The position numbers were made by a program, and so were the translations under genes. This document shows, piece after piece, positions 1 through 8,728 of a stretch of DNA of 33,128 nucleotides. Source of the stretch: Pseudomonadota bacterium (lineage in GTDB: Bacteria; Pseudomonadota; Gammaproteobacteria; Burkholderiales; Burkholderiaceae_F); assembly GCA_021838715.1 (NCBI GenBank), contig JAKCCX010000024.1, forward strand, positions 1 through 33,128, written 5' to 3'. How positions within the stretch are numbered: position 1 is the first letter of the stretch; each line of letters begins with the position of its first letter. The notes under the pieces were generated by a model. That model was not told the origin of the DNA. It made no database searches and was given only the letters and a program-made list of their open reading frames with translations.

Positions 1-1121
1 GTCTCCCAGGTCGTGGGGCGGACGTACTCGCCCATCCACCAGAAGCTTGCGGCAAAGCCCACCGCCCCGGCGCAGGCCAGCAGCCGAGGGTCGTAGCCGT
101 GGTGGATCCAGTGGTGGGCGCGCAGGCTCATCGGCTTGGAAAGGACGAAGATCGGCAGGAACAGCAGGCCGGCGTGCCAGGCGGTATAGCCTTCGATGCT
201 CTGGATGCGCAGGACGTACTGCACCAGGGAACCCTGGATGCCGGTGAACGCAATGCAAAGCATCGCGAGTCCGAACGCGTAGTTGCGGTGGCGGAAGAGG
301 GAGAAGCGGATCAGCGGGGTCTCGCTTTCCCCATTGGCGATCCAGAAGAGCCATGCGAGCAGCAGGAACGCGAGCACGATCCACCAGGACGACAGCGTGT
401 GGGTGGTCATGTCGCTCAGGATGGCGACGTTGTAGAGCTCCTGAATCGCCAGCACCGCCGCCGAAAAGATCGCGAACAACCCGAAAAACCGGCCGAGCGG
501 CGCATCCGGATCGCGCGTCGAGTTGCCGGTCAGCGCCCAGATGACGCCCGCGACCACCAGCATCACCGCGGAAAACGCCGCGAACATCAGGCGCCAGTCG
601 CCCAGCACATAGCCGAAATAGCCGCCCAAGGCCGGTCCGACCGAAAAGGGCATGAAGGTCGCGAGCGTCCAGAGCGAGGTGGCGGTGCGGTGGTGGTGTG
701 ATTTGTATTGTTCGAGCAGGAGCGCGAGCGACGGGGCGATGCTCGCGCCGGCGGCAAATCCCTGCACGGTGCGCGCCGCCGTGAACAGGGGGTAGACCGA
801 CAGGGATGCGATGACCGCAAGGCCGGCCGCCGCAAACAGCACGTAGGCCCCCAGCGCGGTGTGTCGGGCGCCGTAGCGGCGCATGAGCGGCCGCGCGATC
901 AGGAACGCCGCCGCCATCGCGGCCACGTAGTCGCTCTGTCCCCATACCGCATACGGCATGCCCCGGCCCAGGCTCGCCGCGACGTTCGGCAGGATGGGCA
1001 GGAAGGCGCCGGCACCCAGTACCACGACGACGTGCCCGATTCCCAAGGCCGCGTTCAGGAGGAGGAATTGCGAGGCCGGTAGCTTTTTGGAGTAACGGTG
1101 CCAGTTGATCAAGCGAGTCAC
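1..1121 (-). CDS. MFS drug-exporter-like permease, DHA2 (EmrB/QacA) type, 3' end cut off
   Basis: This minus-strand frame stays open to the left edge, giving at least 373 residues. The translation is a chain of hydrophobic helices with features of the 14-helix DHA2 branch of the major facilitator superfamily: an early helix followed by RPLMRRYGAR (the A-like loop), a helix containing ARTVQGFAAG (motif B-like) and a helix with FMPFSVGPALGGYFG (motif C, typical of antiporters). Members export drugs or other small molecules in exchange for protons and often work with an EmrA/HlyD adaptor, which is not visible here. I chose the GTG at 1121 because an in-frame stop lies about 11 codons upstream; TTG at 1112 is an alternative. 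The ribosome site is weak. It is divergent from cbbM and shares its upstream region. The substrate cannot be told from the sequence. Confidence 0.8.
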   Translation of the reverse strand, partial: MTRLINWHRYSKKLPASQFLLLNAALGIGHVVVVLGAGAFLPILPNVAASLGRGMPYAVWGQSDYVAAMAAAFLIARPLMRRYGARHTALGAYVLFAAAGLAVIASLSVYPLFTAARTVQGFAAGASIAPSLALLLEQYKSHHHRTATSLWTLATFMPFSVGPALGGYFGYVLGDWRLMFAAFSAVMLVVAGVIWALTGNSTRDPDAPLGRFFGLFAIFSAAVLAIQELYNVAILSDMTTHTLSSWWIVLAFLLLAWLFWIANGESETPLIRFSLFRHRNYAFGLAMLCIAFTGIQGSLVQYVLRIQSIEGYTAWHAGLLFLPIFVLSKPMSLRAHHWIHHGYDPRLLACAGAVGFAASFWWMGEYVRPTTWE

Positions 1122-1206
1122 ATGCTTCTGCAGACGCGGAGCCTGCGGAATATATCACGGCGTGATGGTATTGGGCGGCATCCAGCCCGTGATCGGTCGC
1201 GATGTC

Positions 1207-1230
1207 GTTCATAAACCTCGGTTTATGGAC
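1207..1230. promoter_or_regulatory. Palindromic operator upstream of cbbM, candidate CbbR site
   Basis: Arms GTTCATAAACC (1207-1217) and GGTTTATGGAC (1220-1230) are inverted repeats matching at 10 of 11 positions around a TC centre. The core CATAA-N8-TTATG contains TAA-N8-TTA, which fits the TNA-N7/8-TNA consensus of CbbR, the LysR-type activator of Calvin-cycle operons. A very similar palindrome precedes cbbL. A plausible -10 hexamer TAAAAT lies at 1255-1260 with only a weak -35, as expected for an activator-dependent promoter. Binding by CbbR is inferred. Confidence 0.6.
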
Positions 1231-1295
1231 GGTTCGTGATATTTGTCCTTGTAGTAAAATCAGCCTTTTTTCATATCAACAAATCAGGAGTATCG

Positions 1296-2678
1296 ATGGA
1301 CCAGTCCAATCGTTATGCCGATCTGAGCCTGCGGGAAGACGATCTGGTTCGCGGCGGCAAGCACATTCTCGTCGCGTACAAGATGAAGCCGAAGGCGGGC
1401 GTCGGCTTTCTCGAGGCCGCCGCGCACTTTGCCGCCGAGTCGTCCACCGGGACGAACGTCGAGGTCTCGACGACGGACGATTTCACCAAGGGCGTCGATG
1501 CACTCGTCTATTTCATCGACGAGGCGGCCGAAGAGATGCGGATCGCGTATCCGCTGGACCTCTTCGATCGCAACATCATCGACGGCCGGATGATGCTGGT
1601 GTCCTTCCTGACGTTGACCATCGGCAACAACCAGGGCATGGGCGACATCGCGTACGCGAAGATGTACGACTTCTTCATGCCGCCGCGCGGGATCCAGCTG
1701 TTCGACGGCCCGAGCAAGGACATCTCCGATCTGTGGCGCATCCTCGGCCGCCCGGTCCAGGACGGCGGCTACATCTCGGGAACGATCATCAAGCCGAAGC
1801 TCGGCCTGCGGCCCGAGCCCTTTGCCGAAGCGGCCTACCAGTTCTGGCTGGGCGGCGACTTCATCAAGAACGACGAACCCCAGGGCAACCAGGTGTTCTC
1901 GCCGCTGGCCAGGACGATTCCGCTGGTCTACGACGCGATGAAGCGCGCGATGGACAAGACGGGCGAGGCCAAGATCTTCTCCGCCAACATCACGGCCGAC
2001 GACCACCACGAAATGATCGCCCGCGGCGAGTTCATCCTGCGCGCCTTCGGGCCGGACGCCGACAAGGTGGCCTTCCTGGTCGACGGTTACGTCGGCGGCC
2101 CGGGCATGATCACCACGGCGCGGCGCAGTTTCCCGAACCAGTATCTGCACTATCACCGCGCCGGCCATGGCGCCGTGACCTCACCCTCCGCGAGGCGCGG
2201 CTACACCGCCTATGTCCTCGCCAAGATGAGCCGCCTGCAGGGCGCTTCAGGCATCCACGTCGGCACGATGGGCTACGGCAAGATGGAAGGCGAGAAGGAC
2301 GACCGCGCCATCGCCTACATCATCGAGCGTGACAGCTTCACCGGCCCGGCCTATCACCAGGAGTGGTACGGCATGAAGCCGACGACGCCGATCATCTCGG
2401 GCGGCATGAACGCGCTGCGCCTGCCGGGTTTCTTCGAAAACCTGGGCCACGGCAACGTCATCAACACGGCCGGCGGCGGCTCCTATGGCCACATTGACTC
2501 GCCTGCGGCCGGCGCCATGTCGCTGCGTCAGGCCTACGATTGCTGGAAGGCCAAGGCCGATCCGATCCAATGGGCCAAGGATCACCGCGAGTTCGCGCGC
2601 GCGTTCGACTCGTTCCCGAACGATGCGGACAAGCTGTTCCCGGGATGGCGGGACAAGCTGGCGGGCGCGCATCGCTAA
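1296..2678 (+). CDS. cbbM: Form II ribulose-1,5-bisphosphate carboxylase/oxygenase
   Basis: The 460-residue product aligns along its whole length with Rhodospirillum rubrum CbbM, even keeping its residue numbering. It fixes CO2 onto ribulose 1,5-bisphosphate in the Calvin cycle, in the cytoplasm, as dimers of large subunits without a small subunit. Visible active-site parts are AAESSTGTN (47-54), the KPKLG loop with Lys166, [14 protein letters not shown] with the carbamylated Lys191, His287 in HYHRAGHG and the loop-6 Lys329 in MGYGKMEGE. All catalytic residues are present. The start at 1296 has AGGAG at 1286-1290 and gives the family N-terminus MDQSNRY; an in-frame upstream extension would be nonstandard. 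A palindromic operator lies about 65 bp upstream and an intrinsic terminator directly downstream, before cbbQ. Form II enzymes usually serve at high CO2 and low O2. Confidence 0.97.
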   Translation: MDQSNRYADLSLREDDLVRGGKHILVAYKMKPKAGVGFLEAAAHFAAESSTGTNVEVSTTDDFTKGVDALVYFIDEAAEEMRIAYPLDLFDRNIIDGRMMLVSFLTLTIGNNQGMGDIAYAKMYDFFMPPRGIQLFDGPSKDISDLWRILGRPVQDGGYISGTIIKPKLGLRPEPFAEAAYQFWLGGDFIKNDEPQGNQVFSPLARTIPLVYDAMKRAMDKTGEAKIFSANITADDHHEMIARGEFILRAFGPDADKVAFLVDGYVGGPGMITTARRSFPNQYLHYHRAGHGAVTSPSARRGYTAYVLAKMSRLQGASGIHVGTMGYGKMEGEKDDRAIAYIIERDSFTGPAYHQEWYGMKPTTPIISGGMNALRLPGFFENLGHGNVINTAGGGSYGHIDSPAAGAMSLRQAYDCWKAKADPIQWAKDHREFARAFDSFPNDADKLFPGWRDKLAGAHR

Positions 2679-2688
2679 GGCGCGCTCG

Positions 2689-2723
2689 AGAAATACGGCC
2701 GCTTCCGCGGCCGTATTTCTTTT
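2689..2723 (+). terminator. Rho-independent terminator after cbbM
   Basis: A perfect 14-bp stem (2689-2702 with 2707-2720) with a TTCC loop ends in a T-rich run (TATTTCTTTT). It sits 10 bp after the cbbM stop and before cbbQ, so it should end most cbbM transcripts and allow only limited read-through into cbbQO. Confidence 0.85.
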
Positions 2724-2775
2724 GGTCCGCAGCGTGGAAACGCCGCGCCCCGGCGCATGCCGGGTTCGGCCCCTA

Positions 2776-2791
2776 CCGCCCTGAGGGGCGG
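2776..2791 (+). other. GC hairpin ahead of form II cbbQ
   Basis: CCGCCC (2776-2781) and GGGCGG (2786-2791) pair across a TGAG loop, 26 bp before the cbbQ start. The segment GAGGGGCGG (2783-2791) also occurs in the hairpin ahead of the second cbbQ (16963-16971). It may stabilise the processed 5' end of the cbbQO message or damp its translation. Confidence 0.4.
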
Positions 2792-2817
2792 GGTTTCAAA
2801 CCGGATGTCGGATTGCA

Positions 2818-3621
2818 ATGAATCAGCTCGACGATTGGCGCATCGGCGCCGAGCCCTATTACGCACCGCAAGGCCATGAGGTCGCCCAGTTCGAGGCCGC
2901 GTACCGTGCGCGACTGCCGGTGATGGTCAAGGGGCCGACGGGCTGCGGCAAGTCGCGCTTCGTCGAACACATGGCGTGGAAACTCGGCCGCCCGCTGGTC
3001 ACCGTGGCCTGCAACGAGGACATGACGGCCGCCGACCTCGTCGGGCGGTTCCTGCTCGAGCCGGGCGGAACCCGCTGGACCGACGGCCCCCTCACGCTTG
3101 CCGCGCGCCACGGCGCCATCTGCTACCTCGATGAGGTGGTCGAAGCCCGCCAGGATACGACGGTCGTGATTCATCCCCTCACGGACTATCGCCGCACCCT
3201 GCCCCTGGACAAGAAGGGCGAGCTGGTGCGCGCGCACCCGGATTTCCAGCTGGTCATCTCGTACAACCCGGGATACCAGAGCGTCATGAAGGACCTCAAG
3301 ACCTCGACCCGCCAGCGCTTCGTCGCCTTCGACTTCGACTATCCGTCGGAAGATCTGGAGACCGGCATCGTCGCCCGCGAAACCGGCCTCGACCCCGCGC
3401 AGGCCCGCGGCCTGGTCCAGGTCGCTGCCGCGGCGCGGCGGTTGAAGCGGCACGGACTCGATGAGGGCATTTCCACCCGCCTGCTGGTCTATGCCGGCAA
3501 TCTCGTCGCCCAGGGCATGACCCTGGCCGAGTCCTGTCGCATGGCGATGGTGCGTCCGCTCACCGACGACGCCGACATCCGCGAGACGCTGGAGCACAGC
3601 ATCACCGCAATTCTGGCTTGA
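2818..3621 (+). CDS. cbbQ: RuBisCO activase AAA+ subunit CbbQ (form II associated)
   Basis: This 267-residue MoxR-type AAA+ ATPase is the motor of the CbbQO RuBisCO activase, which strips inhibitory sugar phosphates from RuBisCO active sites. It has Walker A GPTGCGKS (39-46), Walker B in ICYLDEV, the sensor-1 region ISYNPGY and an arginine-finger region STRQRF. It acts as a hexamer together with one CbbO adaptor. The start at 2818 gives the family N-terminus but has only a poor ribosome site. The stop overlaps the TTG that begins an alternative cbbO start, and the preferred cbbO ATG is only 8 bp further on, so the two are probably translationally coupled. Position after cbbM implies the Q2O2 type that serves form II enzyme. 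The other CbbQ in the window (17023) is a close paralogue of the same length. Confidence 0.93.
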   Translation: MNQLDDWRIGAEPYYAPQGHEVAQFEAAYRARLPVMVKGPTGCGKSRFVEHMAWKLGRPLVTVACNEDMTAADLVGRFLLEPGGTRWTDGPLTLAARHGAICYLDEVVEARQDTTVVIHPLTDYRRTLPLDKKGELVRAHPDFQLVISYNPGYQSVMKDLKTSTRQRFVAFDFDYPSEDLETGIVARETGLDPAQARGLVQVAAAARRLKRHGLDEGISTRLLVYAGNLVAQGMTLAESCRMAMVRPLTDDADIRETLEHSITAILA

Positions 3622-3629
3622 TCGGCGCC

Positions 3630-5987
3630 ATGAGCGCCTCTTCTCCCCCGGCGACCCTGCGCAAACGGCTGCGCCACCAGGATCTCCGTGATCGCCTCGA
3701 CTGTCGATTCGATGCAATCGACGATGTGTTCGACGATTGCGTCGACGCGGCAATCCGCAAGTTGAGCCCGCTCGGGCTGGAGGCCTACCTCACGCAGGCG
3801 GGTCGCCTCGGCAGGCTCGGGCGCGGCGTCGAGCCGGTACTCACTTTTCTCGAAGCCTGGCCCACGGTCGCCGCGCTCGCAGGCGAGGCGGCGATCGGCC
3901 CGCTCGATCGCGCCATCCAGGCATTCCAGAAATCTCCCAACGGGCGGGCGATCGCGGCGCTGCTGCAGACGCTCGGTGCCGTGGCGCGTCGGCTTCCTTC
4001 GGGCGAACTGCTGGCGGATTACCTCGCGCTGGTCGTCGACCTGATGCAGCGCACCAGCGTCTCGATTCACGGTCACCATGTCACCGGGCCCAGTCCCGGC
4101 CTGCCCACGTTCCTGGGCAAGGCTCCCACCCTGCTGGAACTCGTGCCGGTCGAGGGTTTGCGCCGATGGGTCGACGAAGGCATCCGCCTGCATGGCCGCC
4201 ATCCGCAACGGCAGATCGACTTCTTCGCGCTCGCGACGCCCGACAGCCGCGCGCTGCTGCAGCGCGAGCGCCACGGCACGCTGCTCGTGGATGTGGAGCG
4301 GCGCCTCGCGTTGACCTTGCGCGGCCTTTGGGATGACGCGGTTGCGCTGGTTCCCTATGCGGTCGGCGCCCACGGACCGGCGGCGATCACGCAGCCGTAC
4401 GGCCGGCCGGACGGACTGCGCCTGCCCGAGGTGCTCGACGACTGGCGCGGTCCGCCACAGGGCCGCAACGTGCACGATCGGGCGCTGCGGGCCGCGGCCG
4501 CATCCGGCAAGGGCGCAGCCCAGGCGCCGGTCCGCCTGACCGCAATCGAGCACTATCGCGCCATGGTGGCGCACCTTGCCGCGCACCGGCGCTGGAGCCG
4601 GACGCTGGTCGCCGACAACCTCAGCCCGATGCAGCGCCTGGCGGTGGAATGTTTCGAGGACTGCCGCGTCGATTTCCTGACCCTGCGCCGCTTGCCGGGG
4701 CTGCGCCGCGCATTTCTGGAGCTGCACCCGGTTCCGGGCGAAGACGAGTGCGATCCGACGCAGGAGTCCTGCCTGCGGCATCGCCTTGCCTGTCTGTCGC
4801 GTGCGTTGATCGACGATGCCCATCCGTACCGGGATCCGGTGCTGTGCGCGTTTCGCGACCGGTTCCGCGCCGCCTTGCAGACAGGGGAGTCGTCGACCCG
4901 GGAAATGGCGGCGATGGCGCTGGAATGGGCGGCGCGCACGCGCCGTCCCGACGATCAGCAGGCGCGGGTGCGTTTCGTGAACACCGTCGTCCCCTATCGC
5001 GACGACAATCGCCTGCTGTGGACGTATATCGAGTCCGGAGACGAGGAGGATTCCTTCGACGAACCGAGAACCGTGGTGGTGGAAGGGGAGTCCCTGCCGC
5101 CGCGGCACTATCCGGAATGGGACGAAGCGGCGGGCGCCTATCGCCCGGACTGGGTGAGTGTCTACGATACGCTGCAGCCGGCGGGCGATGCGTCGGCCAT
5201 CGATGCCTTGCTGCGGCGCCATGCGCCGATCGCGCGCCATCTCAAGCGCCTGCTCGATCTGCTCAAGCCGCAGGACCGCACCCGCCTGCGGTACCAGGAG
5301 GACGGCACCGAACTCGACCTCGACGTCGCGCTGCGCGCCCTCATTGACCTGCGCGCCGGTGCGCGGCCCGACCCGCGCATCCACATGCGCACGCATACCG
5401 ATGGGCGCGACATCGCCGTTCTGCTGTTGATCGATCTGTCGCAGTCCGTCAACGACGTGGTGCCGGGCGCGGACGCAACCGTTCTCGAAGTGAGTCGCGC
5501 CGCCGTTGCCCTGCTGTCGTGGGCCATCGGCGCGCTGGGCGACGAATTCGCCATCGCCGGGTTTCACTCGAACACGCGCCACGAGGTTCGCTACCTGCAC
5601 ATCAAGGGCTTCGCCGAAGCCTGGGACGATGCGCCCAAGGCGCGACTGGCATCGGCCGAGGGCGCGTTCTCGACCCGCATGGGGGCGGCGCTACGCCACG
5701 CGGGCCATCTGTTGTCGGGCCGCGAGGCGGACAAGAAGCTGCTGCTCGTCCTCACCGACGGGCAGCCGGCCGACGTCGATGTCGACGACCCCGACCACCT
5801 GATCGACGACGCGGCCCGCGCGGTGCGTGAACTCGATTCCCTGGGGCTGCACACCCACTGCGTCAGCCTGGACGCGAAGGCCGACGGTTACGTTGCGCGC
5901 ATCTTCGGTGGTCGCTGGACGATCATCGACCAGATCGCGCAACTGCCCCGGCGGCTGCCGGAGTTGTTCCTGTCGCTGACGCGGTGA
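3630..5987 (+). CDS. cbbO: RuBisCO activase adaptor CbbO with VWA domain (form II associated)
   Basis: The 785-residue product is the CbbO adaptor of the CbbQO activase. The long N-terminal part is helical and family-specific. The C-terminal part is a von Willebrand factor A domain with the metal-site motif DLSQS around residue 600 and the later LTDGQPADVDV. In studied CbbO proteins the VWA metal site is thought to contact RuBisCO while the rest docks on the CbbQ hexamer. The MIDAS residues are intact, so the protein should be functional. I prefer ATG at 3630; an in-frame TTG at 3618 overlaps the cbbQ stop. Neither has a good ribosome site, which fits coupled translation. Its stop codon abuts the stop of the opposing permease gene, leaving no room for a terminator between them. 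Confidence 0.92.
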   Translation: MSASSPPATLRKRLRHQDLRDRLDCRFDAIDDVFDDCVDAAIRKLSPLGLEAYLTQAGRLGRLGRGVEPVLTFLEAWPTVAALAGEAAIGPLDRAIQAFQKSPNGRAIAALLQTLGAVARRLPSGELLADYLALVVDLMQRTSVSIHGHHVTGPSPGLPTFLGKAPTLLELVPVEGLRRWVDEGIRLHGRHPQRQIDFFALATPDSRALLQRERHGTLLVDVERRLALTLRGLWDDAVALVPYAVGAHGPAAITQPYGRPDGLRLPEVLDDWRGPPQGRNVHDRALRAAAASGKGAAQAPVRLTAIEHYRAMVAHLAAHRRWSRTLVADNLSPMQRLAVECFEDCRVDFLTLRRLPGLRRAFLELHPVPGEDECDPTQESCLRHRLACLSRALIDDAHPYRDPVLCAFRDRFRAALQTGESSTREMAAMALEWAARTRRPDDQQARVRFVNTVVPYRDDNRLLWTYIESGDEEDSFDEPRTVVVEGESLPPRHYPEWDEAAGAYRPDWVSVYDTLQPAGDASAIDALLRRHAPIARHLKRLLDLLKPQDRTRLRYQEDGTELDLDVALRALIDLRAGARPDPRIHMRTHTDGRDIAVLLLIDLSQSVNDVVPGADATVLEVSRAAVALLSWAIGALGDEFAIAGFHSNTRHEVRYLHIKGFAEAWDDAPKARLASAEGAFSTRMGAALRHAGHLLSGREADKKLLLVLTDGQPADVDVDDPDHLIDDAARAVRELDSLGLHTHCVSLDAKADGYVARIFGGRWTIIDQIAQLPRRLPELFLSLTR

Positions 5988-7220
5988 TCACCCCATGCCG
6001 GGCAGCAGCGTTGCCGCCGCGACGCCGAGGGTGACCGCCGTCACCGGAACGCCGACCATCGCATGTTGTTTCCAGGAAATCCGGATGCCCCGTTGCGCCG
6101 CCGCGTCGAGCACGATCATGTTGGCGATGCTGCCGACCACCAGCAGGTTGCCGGCGAAGGTGCTCGACAGGGCGAGCAGGGCGCCGTCCCGATGGGAGGC
6201 GGCCGGGAGCAGCAGCATGATCGCCGGCACGTTGGAGACGAGGTTGCTGAGGACGAACGTCGCGCCGTAGAGTACCGCCGGGTGCTGCAGGTCGACGCCG
6301 TGTGCCGCCAGCGTGGCAACCGCCTGCTGCGGCAGACCGGTCCGTTCGAGCGCGTCGTTGACGATGAACAGGCCGATGAACAACACCAGAACCTGCCAGT
6401 CGACGAGACCGAGCATGTCGCGCGAGTGCAGCTTGCGCGACAGCAGCAGGATCCCAGCCCCACCGAGCGCAAGGATTTCCCGCGGCCGGTCGGAAGCGAG
6501 AAAAAGTCCGAAGAGGGTTGCGGCGACGGCGAGCCCCTTGGCCGCCTGCCACGGATCGAGAAAGCCGCCTCGGTCGCCCGCCGGCCCCTCGGCAGCCGGG
6601 TGTGCCTGCGCCGCCGCAAGGTCCCAACGACCCTGCCAGATTCGCGCAATCACCAGCCAGATCACGCCGATGCCCGCCAGCACCGGAACCGCGGCGGTCT
6701 TCAGATAGCCGGAAAAGGACAGGCCCAGCGCGCCGCCCAGGAGCATGTTCTGTGGATTGCCGATCAGGGTCGCCGCCGAGCCGATGTTGGCGGCGCAGGC
6801 GACCGCCAGCAGGAACGGTACCGGATCCAGGCGCCGTCGCTCGCAGATTTCGATCCATACCGGTGCAACGGCGAGGCAGACCACGTCGTTGCTGAAGACC
6901 GCCGCAAGCCCGGACACCGCGACGACCAGTGCAGCCAGCAGGGCGTGCGGACCGGCGTTCATGCCGCCGATCCGGTTGGCGATCCAGGCGTAGAACCCGC
7001 CCAGCCGCAATTGCGCCGCGATGACCATGAACGAAAAAAGCAGCAGCAGCGTCGGAACGTGGATCGCGTGACCCGCCTGATCGAGGGAGATGGCGCCGGA
7101 TGCCAGCAGGCCGATCGCGCCCAGCAGGGCGATGCCGGCGCGGTCCAGTTGCAGGAAGGGCAGGCCGCCTGCCAGCATGCCGATGTAGACCAGGATGAAA
7201 ATGGTCGCGGTGGGTTCCAT
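5988..7220 (-). CDS. ArsB/NhaD/SLC13 superfamily (ion transporter) permease
   Basis: This 410-residue inner-membrane protein has about 10-12 hydrophobic segments. Two related motifs, FSNDVVCLAVAP in the first half and SNLVSNVPAIMLLLP in the second, mark the inverted repeat of the ion transporter superfamily (ArsB, NhaD, SLC13/DASS, YbiR). Family members move arsenite, sodium, dicarboxylates, sulfate or similar ions; the substrate here cannot be read from the sequence. A hydrophilic loop near residue 210 separates the halves. The gene starts only 12 bp after the stop of the outer-membrane barrel gene on the same strand, so the two are very likely one operon and may form a paired outer/inner-membrane route for one solute. 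Its end abuts cbbO in convergent orientation. Confidence 0.8.
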   Translation of the reverse strand: MEPTATIFILVYIGMLAGGLPFLQLDRAGIALLGAIGLLASGAISLDQAGHAIHVPTLLLLFSFMVIAAQLRLGGFYAWIANRIGGMNAGPHALLAALVVAVSGLAAVFSNDVVCLAVAPVWIEICERRRLDPVPFLLAVACAANIGSAATLIGNPQNMLLGGALGLSFSGYLKTAAVPVLAGIGVIWLVIARIWQGRWDLAAAQAHPAAEGPAGDRGGFLDPWQAAKGLAVAATLFGLFLASDRPREILALGGAGILLLSRKLHSRDMLGLVDWQVLVLFIGLFIVNDALERTGLPQQAVATLAAHGVDLQHPAVLYGATFVLSNLVSNVPAIMLLLPAASHRDGALLALSSTFAGNLLVVGSIANMIVLDAAAQRGIRISWKQHAMVGVPVTAVTLGVAAATLLPGMG

Positions 7221-7232
7221 TGCCGGGCCGTT

Positions 7233-8537
7233 TCAGAACGGATAGTTGATTCCGGTGAAGACGGCGGGGCCTTCGCTGCCCACGCCGATGTCGACGTAGC
7301 CGACGATGAACGGCGGCGCGATGAGCCGGAATCCCATCCCGCCTGCGGCGTGGAGGTGGGCGAACGGGTCTCCGGCCATGGCGGAGAATACCTTGCCGGT
7401 GTCCAGGAAGGGCGCGAGTTCGAACTGGATGTTGGAATCCATCATGTGCAGGTCGGCGACCCGGTCGCGCAGTTCGATGCTCGCCGCCATGCTGTTGCGG
7501 CCGACGAACCGGTCGTAGCCGTAGCCGCGCAGCGGCTGCGTCTCGCCGATGATGCTGCGATCGCCGCCCAGCGACGACAGATCCCAGAACGGCGCGCCTT
7601 GATAGGTCGGCATGTAGCGCAGTGCGCCATGCGCGACCAGGGTGAGCCGCTTGCCGAACGGCTGGAATTTCGTGGCGTCGAACCCGATCGCCGTGTAGGC
7701 CACGCCGCTGTCGAGCACGTGCGTCGAGGCGCCGGCGAATGCCGCGAGGCGGACTCCCTGGTGCGGCATTTCCACCGAATCGCGGCTGTCATAGGTCACC
7801 GTCAGCCGCTGATGGAATTCGCGCGTGTAGCCGAGGCCGTTCAGATTGGGGTATAGCGTGGCGGTGTAGGGCAGGCCGGGCAGCGCGCCTTGTTCGATGG
7901 TGACGGTGCTGAAGCGCGCGAGGTACGCGATCTGCATTCGATGCGAGAGATTGCGCTCGGCGGTGGCTTCCAGGCGCCCCTGGCTGTCGATGTAATTGCT
8001 TTGCCCCTTGAGGGTCGAGGAATTGCCCAGGCCATAGAAGATCCCGGTACCGCTGCGGTCGTACATCGCGTGCAGGGTCCAGGACCAGGGCGTGTTCCGC
8101 AGCAGGCCGTGGTCCCACTCGGCGTCGAAGGTCCGCTGCACGCGCTGCTCCGTGCCGGCGATCACCGACCACTGTTCGTCGGCGGATGGGTATCGGAACA
8201 GACGGAACGTCGCGCCCCAGCCGAAGTAGGAGCTGTGATAGATGTCGGGCGCAAGGATCTGGTCGATCTCCCCGTTCGCCGTTTCCTTCAGGACCACCGG
8301 GATCAGTCCCACGTCGACCCCCGAATAGGGCGCGGTGGAAACCTCGGGTACCGGGATGAACGGCAGCGTGCGCAGCGAAGACAGGGCCGAATCGACGAAG
8401 TTCCCTGTCGATGACGATTGCGAGGTCGACGGCGCGGTGGGCGCAACGGGATCGGATGCTGCGGACGCGGCCGCGCCCGCCCACGGCAGGGCGCCGGCCA
8501 GCGCGAAGAGAAGCAGCAGGAGCGGAAGTGGTCGCAC
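7233..8537 (-). CDS. Outer-membrane beta-barrel protein, Bac_surface_Ag (D15/BamA-like barrel) family
   Basis: The product is about 434 residues: a signal peptide (basic start, LLLLLFALAGA core, then ASAA), a short Ser/Thr/Pro-rich stretch, then alternating beta strands to the C-terminus. The typical barrel pieces are seen: a YDSRDS strand, a GG-RGY-like region (GETQPLRGYGYDRFVG) and a terminal phenylalanine (GINYPF) as required for insertion by the Bam complex. No POTRA domains are present, so it is not BamA or TamA but one of the short barrel-only relatives of unknown role. I chose GTG at 8537 because it begins a clean signal peptide; ATG at 8588 in the same frame would add an acidic, unlikely N-region. 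It leads the operon with the ArsB-like permease and diverges from the TonB-dependent receptor. Confidence 0.75.
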   Translation of the reverse strand: MRPLPLLLLLFALAGALPWAGAAASAASDPVAPTAPSTSQSSSTGNFVDSALSSLRTLPFIPVPEVSTAPYSGVDVGLIPVVLKETANGEIDQILAPDIYHSSYFGWGATFRLFRYPSADEQWSVIAGTEQRVQRTFDAEWDHGLLRNTPWSWTLHAMYDRSGTGIFYGLGNSSTLKGQSNYIDSQGRLEATAERNLSHRMQIAYLARFSTVTIEQGALPGLPYTATLYPNLNGLGYTREFHQRLTVTYDSRDSVEMPHQGVRLAAFAGASTHVLDSGVAYTAIGFDATKFQPFGKRLTLVAHGALRYMPTYQGAPFWDLSSLGGDRSIIGETQPLRGYGYDRFVGRNSMAASIELRDRVADLHMMDSNIQFELAPFLDTGKVFSAMAGDPFAHLHAAGGMGFRLIAPPFIVGYVDIGVGSEGPAVFTGINYPF

Positions 8538-8588
8538 GGTACAGGCAGCGTGGCGCGCAGTGTAGTCCGCCTCTTCGATCTGCGGCAT

Positions 8589-8728
8589 GGGCGGGCGCGC
8601 GCAGCAGGATCGACGGCGATCGTTTTGCAATTTTACGTGTGATTATGCATCGTTAATTTTTGCGCTAAGCGTCTGATTAGTTTTTATTAATTATGCTGAG
8701 ATAACGGCGGCGTCACTGCACCGTAACG
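8589..8728. promoter_or_regulatory. AT-rich divergent promoter region between barrel and receptor genes
   Basis: This stretch contrasts sharply with the GC-rich surroundings, above all at 8629-8700. Toward the receptor, TTGCGC (8660-8665) and an AT-rich -10 around 8683-8690 could form a promoter with a start near 8697. Toward the barrel gene, the reverse strand shows TAAAAT (8630-8637 region). No convincing Fur box was found. Confidence 0.5.

Noticed and set aside
7233-8537. BamA or TamA assembly factor
   Set aside because: There is no space for POTRA domains between the signal peptide and the barrel, and the protein is about half the length of BamA.
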